A DNA stretch of 64,000 nt from Flavobacteriia bacterium (GTDB taxonomy: Bacteria > Bacteroidota > Bacteroidia > Flavobacteriales_D > Crocinitomicaceae). The notes below the pieces were generated by a model. The model was not told the DNA's origin and ran no database searches. It saw only the letters and a program-made list of their open reading frames with translations. The position numbers and the translations under genes were made by a program. Each line of letters starts with the position of its first letter. The stretch's first letter is position 1. Below are positions 7,660 through 18,000 of the stretch, one piece after another. Where the stretch lies: the NCBI GenBank assembly GCA_026391005.1, contig JAPLEV010000012.1, positions 53,942-117,941 of the forward strand. Reading direction: 5' to 3'.

Positions 7660-8444
7660 ATCAACATTTAAATTTATTCGGACTAAAAGCAGATCAGGAT
7701 GCTTTTGGCAATAATATCTACGAAACGTATATTTCAGGCAAGTTTTATAGCGGCTATGAAATTGGAGAACGCAGTGATGGATACTTTACTTTGTATGGAG
7801 ATAGCAATGCCTATTTTGAGCCATTTGAAGAATGGTCATCGATTCAAAAAGAACTTTCAAGCGACATTAATGGCGTTATATTGGATATCGGTTGTGGAGG
7901 TGGAAAACACGCCTTGTATTTTCAAGATAAAGGGCAAAAAGTATATGCAATGGATAATTCTCCAAAAGCTATTGATACATGTAAACTTAGAGGAATAGAG
8001 AATACAATAATATGTGATGTTGAACATTTCCATTTAGTGGATACAGCCATTAAGTTTGATAGCATATTATTTTGGGGAAATAATGTCGGGTTACTTCAGA
8101 ATAAATCCTTTTTTGTTTATTTTTTAAATTTATTAGAGAATTATACCAACAATAATTCAACACTCTATCTTGAAACGATGAATCCTTACGAAGAAGGATT
8201 TTTGGATGAAGACACCGTTAGCTATGTAGAAAATAATCTTTTGCAAAAAAAATTAGGTGGACAAATGTCCGTGAGGGTTAGATATAAAAAATATGCAACG
8301 CCCTGGAATGACTATCTCTTTATCTCAACGGATGAATTGGAGCAACTTCTTACAGAAACTAATTGGCGAACAGAAAAGATTTTAAAGGATTTTGAGACAA
8401 ATCAGTTTATTGCTGTATTAAAGAAAAAAAATCGTTCGGATTGA
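7644..8444 (+). CDS. Class I SAM-dependent methyltransferase
   Basis: A Rossmann-fold methyltransferase of about 266 residues. Motif I is ILDIGCGGGKHALYF, followed by VYAMDNSPKAID (motif II acidic residue for the SAM ribose) and a motif IV region around FDSILFWGNNVGLL. It is a stand-alone protein, not an NRPS-embedded N-methyltransferase, so it could act on a free precursor, a bound intermediate or the released peptide; O-, N- and C-methylation are all open. The only suitable start is TTG at 7644, inside the previous gene's 3' end; no in-frame ATG exists before motif I. It ends 13 bases before the next NRPS gene and belongs to the same transcript by spacing. Confidence 0.82.
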   Translation: METKINQHLNLFGLKADQDAFGNNIYETYISGKFYSGYEIGERSDGYFTLYGDSNAYFEPFEEWSSIQKELSSDINGVILDIGCGGGKHALYFQDKGQKVYAMDNSPKAIDTCKLRGIENTIICDVEHFHLVDTAIKFDSILFWGNNVGLLQNKSFFVYFLNLLENYTNNNSTLYLETMNPYEEGFLDEDTVSYVENNLLQKKLGGQMSVRVRYKKYATPWNDYLFISTDELEQLLTETNWRTEKILKDFETNQFIAVLKKKNRSD

Positions 8445-8457
8445 AACAAGGTTAAGT

Positions 8458-11400
8458 ATGTTAAGCAGAGATTACTGGACGAATTATTACAAGAACATTA
8501 AATTAGGGAAATCTATTGAAGGTGTTTTTACAAATGATGTTGAATTTGATTTTCATCTTCCAGAGCAATTAAATACATGGAGTAAAGGCAATTTAAATAA
8601 CGCAAAGATTTTATTGCTCAGCATAATTCGCGAGATATTTTTTGAACATGAGTTACCGTTTTCTCTTTCCTTAAGTATTGATAGTCAATGTTTGCCAATT
8701 GACACATGCGGTAATGGTGACTTTCGTGTTGGCGCGAAAAAATTACTAGAAGATTTTCGTTCTCATTTATTGCACATTGATTCTTTCTTTTTAATTGAAA
8801 GCAGGGGGTTGTTAGTAACAGATGAATCTTCTAAAACGAACGGAAAAGAAACGATTGTATTCACCATTTCGGATAATTTAAATACGTTAAAAGTATTTTG
8901 CAGAAATGAGTTACAGCAATTCGTTCGGGCGTTGGCCCAAATAATTGTTTCCAAGATTAATTCAGATGCTATAATTGATAGCACTGATTTTAGTATTTAT
9001 GTATCGGAATTGCTATCGGTTTCGGCGGATGTTGCTTCAAAACGCAGAATATTAGTTGAACAAACTTGGCAGGAAATTTTTCAGAAACCAATTGAATGGC
9101 AAAAAAATTATTATTCGAATGGTGGCGACTCTATTCAAGCAATTAGACTCCTTTCAAAATTAAAAGAAAAAAATGCCATTGTTGATCTTTCGGGCTTACT
9201 AAATGCTTATTCATTGGAATATTGGGTGTTTGAAAGTGGCGGAAATCGCTTGTCATCAAATTCGGACAAGAATTTCTCCCCAAAACGTTATCCCCTTTCG
9301 GATATGCAAGTGAAGGTATGGAATCACTATCAGTCATTTAAGACGCATGGAGCATATCACGAGCAATTTTTATTTGAAATAAAACGGTTCTCTGGAGTTG
9401 AAATAATCAGAGAGTGTATTGATGCAATATGGAAAAGTTACGATCAATTAAGGGTAAGAATTGACGACAAAGATGGCGTCCTTTATCAAGAAATTATGGA
9501 TGATATTCCAGTTTCTTTTATTGAGGCGTCATTTGAAAATATAAACGAAGCCATTGAGGCTGATCTTTCTACGTATTTTGAAAACACGCTGCTTAGGGTT
9601 ACGATTTTCACTGTCCAAAATAAAACGTATTTATTATGGTCCCATCACCATGTGATTTTAGATGGATGGAGTGTCGGAATACTTATTAGAGAATTTGTCC
9701 AAAGAATATCAGTCCGTAATCAAACGGTGATTCAACAGCCAAATTATCAATACAGATTGTTGGAATATGAAAAGGGACTATCTTCAAGTGATATAAACAA
9801 AGAGGTATTAAATCCATATCTTTTCCCATTATACCAATATCAACTGCCGGCAACATTTCAAACCATCTCATATGATCGATTAGATGTTGATTTTTCAAAG
9901 GAAGCAGCATTAATTAACAATCTTCAAATTACAAGGCAATTACTTTGTTGTGGATTAATAGGATTGGTTATTGGCGCTGTCAATTCTGAAAAAAAATTCT
10001 ATTTTAATGGGATTTCTTCTGGTCGAGATTTTCTAGAAGGAGAAATTGATAGTGCTGTCGGCTTATTTATTAGGAACATTCAAATTCCGATTGTTTATAA
10101 TGAGGCAAATACGTGGGAAGATTTTTATAAGGACTTGCAAAGTAGGTTTACAGAACTTTTATCAATGGACAGGCAAGTATCTTTGGATGATGCGAATGCC
10201 TCAAATTCAGATTTTCTTTTTATTTATGAGAACTATCCATATAACCACCTTTACTCTGAAGAATTTGAGGCTGAATTGGTGCATGTTAATGAAATTACGG
10301 GCTATCCAGTAACCTTCTGTCTATTTCCACTAGTCGATGGGTATGCATTACGCATAGCTTATGATGCTAGAAGATTTAGCGCGGAATGGATAGCAGGTAT
10401 TAAAACTAAGTTTGAACAAATTTATCACCATGTTTTAAATTCCCCTATTGATGCGCTCATAGATACTTCGATGAACTTTCCGATAATCGAAGCTCCGGAT
10501 GCTTGCGCCTTAGATAAATTGAGTCTAGAGGACTTAAAAGTAATTTCGAGTAATTCCCTCCGAGTTCAATGCCATCAAGGACAGGTTTGGAGTGATCTGT
10601 TTAAAGATGTAGCGTTTTTACCTTCAGAAGTCCCTCTAGAAAAGGAATCATTAAATTTTTGGGCAAATCAATTATATAGTGAACTTCCTGGTGTTTGGAC
10701 AGATATTTTTGATGCTGAGAATAAAAGATTTGCCCTTGAACGTATTTCTGTAGAAGGGGATGAGGTTTCTTTGTTAGTTTGTCTGGTAAAATTCATGAAA
10801 AAGGAAATTTGGAGAAATTCTGGATTTCAAATTATTTGTGGAAAGGGCGGCCTGCTTTTTCCAATAGTGATTCAAAAGGAAACAAATGAAACCGATTTAG
10901 CAGATGTTATTGAGGAACAATTATTAAATGGTATAAAATACCGCGAGATTTTTTTGGAGCTTTTATATAGTGATTGGTCCCCAGAGTCAAATTTTTTAAT
11001 CTCATTTGACGAATTTCCTGACCAACAGAAAAACATCAATTTTGACTTGATTTTAACGAAGAATGAAACTGGCCTAGAAATAACCTACTCACAAGCCATT
11101 AGTTCAATGTTTGTTCACCAGTTGAAAACAGAATTCATAGATGTTAGAGAAGAACAAGAGCATTCCAGCAATAGGTGGAGTATAATTTCGTCAGACATAA
11201 CAGATGAATCTGGGTTAAGACATTTTCTTGATGATTTCGAATACCATGTTGAATCATCACCCAATTTGTGTGCAGTGGAAGATAGTGACAAAAAACTCAC
11301 ATACTCCGAACTTGATATTTATGCCACAAATCTTGCCATTTGGCTTACTACTAATTACCATTTAGAGAAGGAAAAGTTTATAGGGATTTGTCTGAAGAGA

Positions 11401-14400
11401 AGTGCTCATCAACTAGCCGTGGTTTTGGCGGTACTGAAATTGGGAAAAGCGTTTGTCCCTATCGATTATAATTGGCCCGAAAGGCGCGTTGAGCAAATTC
11501 GCTCTCAGGTTGATCTTACGTTAATAGTTGACCAAGACCTTGTCAATAGGGCTATTGTTGATTCTAAAATATCAAACCAATATATTAAGCAGCAACGAAG
11601 TTTGGATAGTTCGGCTTATGTTTTATTTACCTCTGGTTCAACAGGTATCCCAAAAGGATGTTTAGTTTCTCATGCCTCACTTGCAAATTATCTTGCGCAC
11701 TGCCGTCAAGAATATTTTGATAAGATAAATCAATCCAGAGTGCACGTCTTTACTCCATTGACTTTTGACTTTACTTTAACGTCATATCTAGGTGCAATTG
11801 CAAATGGATTGACGTTAATAATCCATCCAGAAGAAGAAAATGCTTATGATTCTTTGCGCGAAGCACTTGAAGATAATAATAGCTTCCTGCTAAAAATCAC
11901 ACCATCACATATTCAATTGGCTGAGCGCGAATGGTTTTTCTCCGCATCTCCTAAAAAGTTTATCGTAGGTGGAGAGGCACTAGATTTAGGTCATGTTGAG
12001 AAGTGCTTGGGCGGAACACAACATGTTCTTATAAATGAGTATGGACCTACAGAAGCGACTGTCGGTTGCGCCTTTCAGTATGTAGAAATAAATCAAATGC
12101 CATTCGTAGGATATCCTATTAACAGAATGGGTCTTATGGTTTTAGATGAGAATATGGAAATCGTACGTCGAGGTTGCGAGGGGGAATTGTATCTATTTGG
12201 TGTAGGGCTAGCAGTTGGATATTTGTCTAATGATTTGGTGACAAATAAGTCATTTGTGCATAGGGCTGAGGACGAACATACACGACTTTATAAAACAGGG
12301 GATCTTGTAAAAATGCAAATCGATGGCCGTTTACTTTGCCTCTCAAGAATTGATGAACAAGTCAAAATCAACGGATACCGCATAGAAATAGAGGAGATTC
12401 GTTTGGTGATAAAGGAGTTATTTAAACTCGATTCTCATACTTTAGTTGTTGAGATTGAGGGATCAAAACAATTAGTTTGCTTCCTCGTCGGTGATATGGA
12501 ACAGAGCATTCTCAAAGCTGCAATTAGTGATAAATTACCCGCATATATGGTGCCTCATGTATTCTTTAGTGTGCCGGGATTACTTATTACGCCGAATGGA
12601 AAATTAGATACGAAGTCCTTATTAAATAAGTATTTAGATTCAGGAATAAAAATGAATAAGAATACTTACCAAGAACCCATTAATCTCAAAAGTGCTTTGC
12701 AAGGATGGTTAAATGCCTCACCGTCAATCAGAAAAGGTTTTCCGGCAAATCATATTATAAAATTCGGTTGGCAAAAGACAAACCAACAAATAGCTTATTT
12801 AGAGCAGCTTTTAGCTAAACAATACCCTATATTATTCCCCCAATCAGTACAAGACCAATGGTCTCAACTTATAGTTCAAAAGAAACAGCCGAATACAAAT
12901 AATAATGAGGATAAATTTATTATTGCAAGTGATCTCGAGATTTCTTCTCGCCAGTTGTTGGACTTTTCAGCGGTTTTAAAAGAAAATAGTGTACTACTTC
13001 CCGAGACCTATGGATCGGTTCTTTCCAAGACAATAAATGGATTCAACAATACAAAGAACATATCCAAAGAAATTACTAGCAATGAATTAAAATTCCTTGA
13101 AGTGGGAGAGATTGTGACCGTAGGTGATTGGTCAGAAGACATAAATTTCCCTTTTTTAGTAGCGAAAAAGAATGATGGTAATTTAATTTGGTTATCACCT
13201 TTTGGTACTGAATTAAAAATAAAAGATTTTTTAGGATACGAAAATCCATTAGGATGGTCAGGAATTATCAATTTTATTTCTTCGCAGCAGTATATATTTA
13301 AAAAGACAGGAGATAGTATTTCTTTGATACCCTTAAACCTTATCGAAAGATTCTCTCATAAGATCAGTTTACATATGATCGAATTAGTTGTATATGAAAA
13401 CCTTAGTGGAATCCTCTGCGCATTCGCAATGCCATTTAAGAGTAAGATTTATCTTTTTATAAAATCTAAAACGAAGTACGAAAAACGAGATGTTGAATCC
13501 GTATTTTCAAAAAATCTACCGCCGTGGTGCCAGCCTGATGAGATATGCTTTACAAATGACATTGCCAAGGAAGTGGACGAGATTACAAGAAATATAAATA
13601 ATGAGCTTACGGACTCATTCAGCCTGTTTTTAAGTAAAAATCTTCCTGAATACACTTATTTACAAGGCAAGTACAGTCTCATAGAACAAGGTGGCGACAG
13701 CATAACAGCCCTTCGAATTGTTGGAAAATTGAAGGCAAAAGGTTACAATTTGGAGGTGGGCTCCTTATTAAATGCGAACAATCTCGACGATTATTTTTCT
13801 AAAATAGTATCGATGGGCCCATCATCCATTGAATCGGATGCCATACAACTTACCCCAATTCAGCAATGGTTTTTAACTGACTATAAAGGAAATAAGAACC
13901 ACTATAATCAGTCTATTTTATTGGAAATACTTATTCCTGTTGAATCGTCAGTCATTCTTACTGCATTGCAACAAACGTTCAAGAATTATACAATTCTTTC
14001 TCACTTATATCACGATGCTTGGGTTGAAGGAATTGAACCAAACGTAAAATTATTTAAGTGTTTATCAGAAATTGAAATTACTGAAAAGTGCTCCACAATT
14101 CAATCTTCTTTTAATTTAGAAACGGGCCCTGTAGCTGGCGGAGCAGTTTTTGAAAAAAACAATCAAATTTTTCTTTTCGTTTGTATTCACCATTTCTATT
14201 GCGATGGCTATACATGGCGAATCTTTTTAGATGAATTACAAGAGGTTTTAAAGGGACGCATCACTACTCAACTTAGTTCAGAAACGTATGGTAAAACAAG
14301 AAAAAGGTTTACCGACCTGGCGAATGAATGCAGTATTCAGTCTTCCGATTTTTATAAAAATCAGATACAAAATCCATTTAATGGATGGACTAGTTATACT

Positions 14401-15075
14401 TTTTCAACTTCAAAATATTTGGAGTGGGAGTGGACAAATGAGCAAACTAGGTGGTTTCAATTTGGAGATGAAATTGGTAAAACGGTAAACGAAAAATTTT
14501 TATTTCTATTTATTAAAACATGGATTGAACTTAAATATGCCCCATCAACAATCTTTTTTGAAACCCATGGCCGTTCTTATACAGGAATTCCAGAATTATC
14601 TGAGACAATAGGGTGGTTTACCCAGTTTTATCCAGTTTTTAATAATAGTTGGCCAAAGTTAGATTCACTTATAAATGATATTGCACAACAATTTAATGAT
14701 CTCCCACAAAATGGACTAACTTATATGGCTATGGACGATTGGTTTAAGCCACCTTTTCCCATATTGTTAAATTTTTTAGGCAATTTTGATGAGGACCGAG
14801 GGGCCATAGCCGTTCCTTCAAATATTTCACAAGGTGAGATGACTGACACTTCAAATCCTGCTTTGGGTATCGTAGAGGTAAACGCAATGATTATTGAAGG
14901 AAAAATGAAATGGATGCTTCGTATGCACCCGGATCTTGACCCGACTTCTTTTCGAGACACATTAAACGGCATTGTTGCCCAGTTAATCTCAGGTAAAAAA
15001 ACAACGGATTATCTAGTAGGTTCTATCGAACAATCGGATATCGATGCTATTGATGATCTTTTGAGTAACCTTTAA
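8458..15075 (+). CDS. NRPS: C-lobe, T, C, C-lobe, A(Asn-like), degenerate A, T, E
   Basis: A 2205-residue NRPS with an unusual layout. Residues 1-180 resemble only the C-terminal lobe of a condensation domain (no HHxxxDG). T1 follows with NGGDSIQAI near 222. A full C domain spans about 280-690, with SHHHVILDGWS near 396. A second lone C-terminal C lobe lies at about 700-900. The A domain is at about 905-1390: A3 TSGSTGIPKG near 1057, A10 ITPNGKLDT near 1378. Its hand-read code DFTKIGEVGK is close to the Asn code DLTKLGEVGK. Residues about 1395-1730 look like a decayed A domain: FIIASDLEIS and ETYGSVLSKT echo A5, but A3, A8 and A10 are absent. T2 has EQGGDSITAL near 1745. The end is an epimerization domain (HHFYCDGYTWR near 1910; IGWFTQFYPV). 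A D-configured Asn is therefore expected. T1 has no A domain of its own. Confidence 0.9.
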   Translation: MLSRDYWTNYYKNIKLGKSIEGVFTNDVEFDFHLPEQLNTWSKGNLNNAKILLLSIIREIFFEHELPFSLSLSIDSQCLPIDTCGNGDFRVGAKKLLEDFRSHLLHIDSFFLIESRGLLVTDESSKTNGKETIVFTISDNLNTLKVFCRNELQQFVRALAQIIVSKINSDAIIDSTDFSIYVSELLSVSADVASKRRILVEQTWQEIFQKPIEWQKNYYSNGGDSIQAIRLLSKLKEKNAIVDLSGLLNAYSLEYWVFESGGNRLSSNSDKNFSPKRYPLSDMQVKVWNHYQSFKTHGAYHEQFLFEIKRFSGVEIIRECIDAIWKSYDQLRVRIDDKDGVLYQEIMDDIPVSFIEASFENINEAIEADLSTYFENTLLRVTIFTVQNKTYLLWSHHHVILDGWSVGILIREFVQRISVRNQTVIQQPNYQYRLLEYEKGLSSSDINKEVLNPYLFPLYQYQLPATFQTISYDRLDVDFSKEAALINNLQITRQLLCCGLIGLVIGAVNSEKKFYFNGISSGRDFLEGEIDSAVGLFIRNIQIPIVYNEANTWEDFYKDLQSRFTELLSMDRQVSLDDANASNSDFLFIYENYPYNHLYSEEFEAELVHVNEITGYPVTFCLFPLVDGYALRIAYDARRFSAEWIAGIKTKFEQIYHHVLNSPIDALIDTSMNFPIIEAPDACALDKLSLEDLKVISSNSLRVQCHQGQVWSDLFKDVAFLPSEVPLEKESLNFWANQLYSELPGVWTDIFDAENKRFALERISVEGDEVSLLVCLVKFMKKEIWRNSGFQIICGKGGLLFPIVIQKETNETDLADVIEEQLLNGIKYREIFLELLYSDWSPESNFLISFDEFPDQQKNINFDLILTKNETGLEITYSQAISSMFVHQLKTEFIDVREEQEHSSNRWSIISSDITDESGLRHFLDDFEYHVESSPNLCAVEDSDKKLTYSELDIYATNLAIWLTTNYHLEKEKFIGICLKRSAHQLAVVLAVLKLGKAFVPIDYNWPERRVEQIRSQVDLTLIVDQDLVNRAIVDSKISNQYIKQQRSLDSSAYVLFTSGSTGIPKGCLVSHASLANYLAHCRQEYFDKINQSRVHVFTPLTFDFTLTSYLGAIANGLTLIIHPEEENAYDSLREALEDNNSFLLKITPSHIQLAEREWFFSASPKKFIVGGEALDLGHVEKCLGGTQHVLINEYGPTEATVGCAFQYVEINQMPFVGYPINRMGLMVLDENMEIVRRGCEGELYLFGVGLAVGYLSNDLVTNKSFVHRAEDEHTRLYKTGDLVKMQIDGRLLCLSRIDEQVKINGYRIEIEEIRLVIKELFKLDSHTLVVEIEGSKQLVCFLVGDMEQSILKAAISDKLPAYMVPHVFFSVPGLLITPNGKLDTKSLLNKYLDSGIKMNKNTYQEPINLKSALQGWLNASPSIRKGFPANHIIKFGWQKTNQQIAYLEQLLAKQYPILFPQSVQDQWSQLIVQKKQPNTNNNEDKFIIASDLEISSRQLLDFSAVLKENSVLLPETYGSVLSKTINGFNNTKNISKEITSNELKFLEVGEIVTVGDWSEDINFPFLVAKKNDGNLIWLSPFGTELKIKDFLGYENPLGWSGIINFISSQQYIFKKTGDSISLIPLNLIERFSHKISLHMIELVVYENLSGILCAFAMPFKSKIYLFIKSKTKYEKRDVESVFSKNLPPWCQPDEICFTNDIAKEVDEITRNINNELTDSFSLFLSKNLPEYTYLQGKYSLIEQGGDSITALRIVGKLKAKGYNLEVGSLLNANNLDDYFSKIVSMGPSSIESDAIQLTPIQQWFLTDYKGNKNHYNQSILLEILIPVESSVILTALQQTFKNYTILSHLYHDAWVEGIEPNVKLFKCLSEIEITEKCSTIQSSFNLETGPVAGGAVFEKNNQIFLFVCIHHFYCDGYTWRIFLDELQEVLKGRITTQLSSETYGKTRKRFTDLANECSIQSSDFYKNQIQNPFNGWTSYTFSTSKYLEWEWTNEQTRWFQFGDEIGKTVNEKFLFLFIKTWIELKYAPSTIFFETHGRSYTGIPELSETIGWFTQFYPVFNNSWPKLDSLINDIAQQFNDLPQNGLTYMAMDDWFKPPFPILLNFLGNFDEDRGAIAVPSNISQGEMTDTSNPALGIVEVNAMIIEGKMKWMLRMHPDLDPTSFRDTLNGIVAQLISGKKTTDYLVGSIEQSDIDAIDDLLSNL

Positions 15076-15080
15076 TTAAA

Positions 15081-18000
15081 ATGAAGAACGTTCGCTCTAT
15101 AGTGCCTTTATTACCGGCTCAACAGTTGATGTTGACAGCCACATTAAAAGGCGCATCAGAGACCTACATTCAGCAACTCCTTTTTGAAGTTAAAGGCCAT
15201 TCTTTTACTGAAGTAAATAATGCCTTAGAAAAGTTGGTTCAAGTTTATGAGTGCTTCAGATCTTTATTATTATTTGAGGGGCTAAAACAACCTGTTTGGG
15301 TTTGCAGAGAGGAAATAAAGCCATCTTTTATAAGACATGAAATAGAGGAAAAGTCCCTCTACGGATTAATTGGAGAAATAAGGTCTGCAGGATTTGACTT
15401 TCAGAAAGAACCTTGTTTACGATTTGATTGGATTGTCACAAGCGAGAAAAATTTACTTTGTATTACGAATCATCATGTATTATTTGATGGTTGGGGAAAG
15501 CAGTTGATTCTTTCCGATTTTATACGTTTATTGAAATTCCCTAACACTTATTTTCCAGAGAGACTTAATAAGAACTGGTTTGAGGCCTGGTCGAAATTAG
15601 ACCATTTCGAAGCATTGAAAGTATATAGAAAATATCTTCTTCCTTTCGATGATTATGCTTTATTAACTTCAATAGCGTCAAGTGTGTCTAAAAATCATGA
15701 AATTAAGACGGAAATCACTAAAAATCATCTGGCACATCTATCCAAATTATTGGGACTTACTGTTGCTGAATTGATTAATTTTTCTTGGTCATGTTTTATG
15801 GTGGTATGGACAAAGAATTCAAAGGTTCAATTTGGTGTAGTTAAAAACAATGGTCTTGTTGATCAGGTTAAGAATGGATTTGGAATGGGTATTCAGACCT
15901 TACCGTTTCAATTTGAGCTGAATACGGAAGAAAAAATCAAAGATTTATTACCGGGATATTTATCGCGTGAACGCGAGGTTTCTAAAGTACCATTTGTAAA
16001 TCTACTGGATCCAATATTTAGCCAAATCTCGTATTCTTTCATGATTGCGTTTGAAAATTATCCCCTTGAAGAAAGTTTGCAAAATGTTACGGATGAATTT
16101 CATCTCGAATTCGCATATGATCGTTCTGAATTCCCATTGAGTTTAGCAATAACACCATTTAATTTACATTATGAGTTTGACTGGCATTACAATACGCGAT
16201 TCCACACGAAAGAACAAATTTCATCTGTCGCTAGCGCGTTTAAAAGTTTTTTGAACTCTTTCGATCTTTATCTTAATTATAATTTAAAAGAGCTTTCAAC
16301 ACGGGTGAATTTTTTTGCTTCTGATAAGAAAGTATTCGACAATCCTTCCACAACTGATTTTTTTACAACTATTGAAGGGTCATTGAAAAAGGACAACCGC
16401 CTTGCTGCTTACGAAAATCTTTCGCGGAAATTCAGGACATTAAACTTTCAACGTATTTGGATTTATGGCGACAAACATCCTATGATGGATTTAGTGCTGG
16501 TGGCTGCTTGGAAAGCAGATGTTGAAGTACTGATGGTTAATGAAAAAGAAACAGACGGGTTCATTAATTACCTAATGGAAAATTTTGCGCCCGACTTGAT
16601 TTTTTCAAATAATGCTGATAGGAATCTTAACAGGATGGTTATGTTTGATCAATTTGATCAAATTGATTTCCCACTAGCCATTAATAAGGTCAATAATAGA
16701 GCGGCATTAATGATTTGTACTTCTGGAAGTACCGGTGAACCAAAGGTGGTTAAGTTATCAATTCTCAACCTCATTACTTTCTTTCATGCTTGGGATTTTA
16801 AAGTTCCTTGGCGAGTGAAGGAATGTTTTGCCGTTGTTGCACATCCTGCCTTTGATATTGGTGTAGCTGAATTAATTTACCCCCTTTGGAAAGGATGGGA
16901 AAAAATATTGCTCACTAAAGAGATGCTTGCCGAAGAGGAGATTATGATTTCGTGTTTCCAGCAAATTACGGCTTTTCACATGGTGCCGGCATTACTGGAA
17001 AGTTGGATTTTAGTCTTTCCCAACGATGGTGTCGAACGAATAATTATGACCGGGGGAGATCGAGTTCCGCAACGGATAGAGCAAAATCTTCACAAGAAAT
17101 TTCCAAATTGCAAATTATTTCAGTTTTATGGCCCATCAGAATGTTCTGTACTTACTGTTGGATTTGAAAATACTGGACAATTCCCACCTGATGTCCTGCC
17201 CTTAGGAACGGCTTTTTCTAATGCAAATATCCACGTTTTATCAGATGATTTTCAACAATGTTCTTTCTTTCAAGAAGGTGAAATTGTTATTACTGGTCCA
17301 GCGGTAGGAATGGGTTATGCTAATACCTCAAGTGAAGATAATTTTTTTAATTTTAATGGAAATCCCGCATATAGAACAGGTGATAGAGGGCTTATGGATA
17401 ACCAAGGCCAGGTTTATTTTAGGGGCAGACGAGATCACCAAGTTAAAATTAATGGCCAGCGGATTGAATTAACGCGTATTGAGCAGCAATTAATCAGTTG
17501 GTCCGGAATAGATAGTTGGATCGTTATTTATAAGGAACCCGTTTTGGCTGCCTTTTATTCGTCATCTTACCAAGATGCTTTACCAGACAAGGAACAATTA
17601 CTAAAAGTATTACCGGCATATGCTGTGCCTCAGGTTATTATGCGATTATCTTCTTTCCCGCTCAATAAAAATGGAAAAATAGATATAAAAGAACTTCAAA
17701 ATCAAATAGCAGCAATCACTTTATCGGATCAAAATAACGTTCTGCCAGATCAATTCACTGCAATATTAAATGAACTTTTTCCTGATCGTAAATTGCACGT
17801 TAATGTGGGATGGTTTGCAAATGGATTTAATTCAATCGATGCTATGAAGTTGAGTGGAAAGATTAAAAAAACACTCCATAAAACAATTAGAATAAATTCG
17901 ATTTTAACCTGTTTAAATTTGATGCAACTGCCGAGCCTCCTCACAGACTATGTTGAAGAAACGGAAAATCAAATCGAGGCAGGAAAAATAGTTCACGAGG

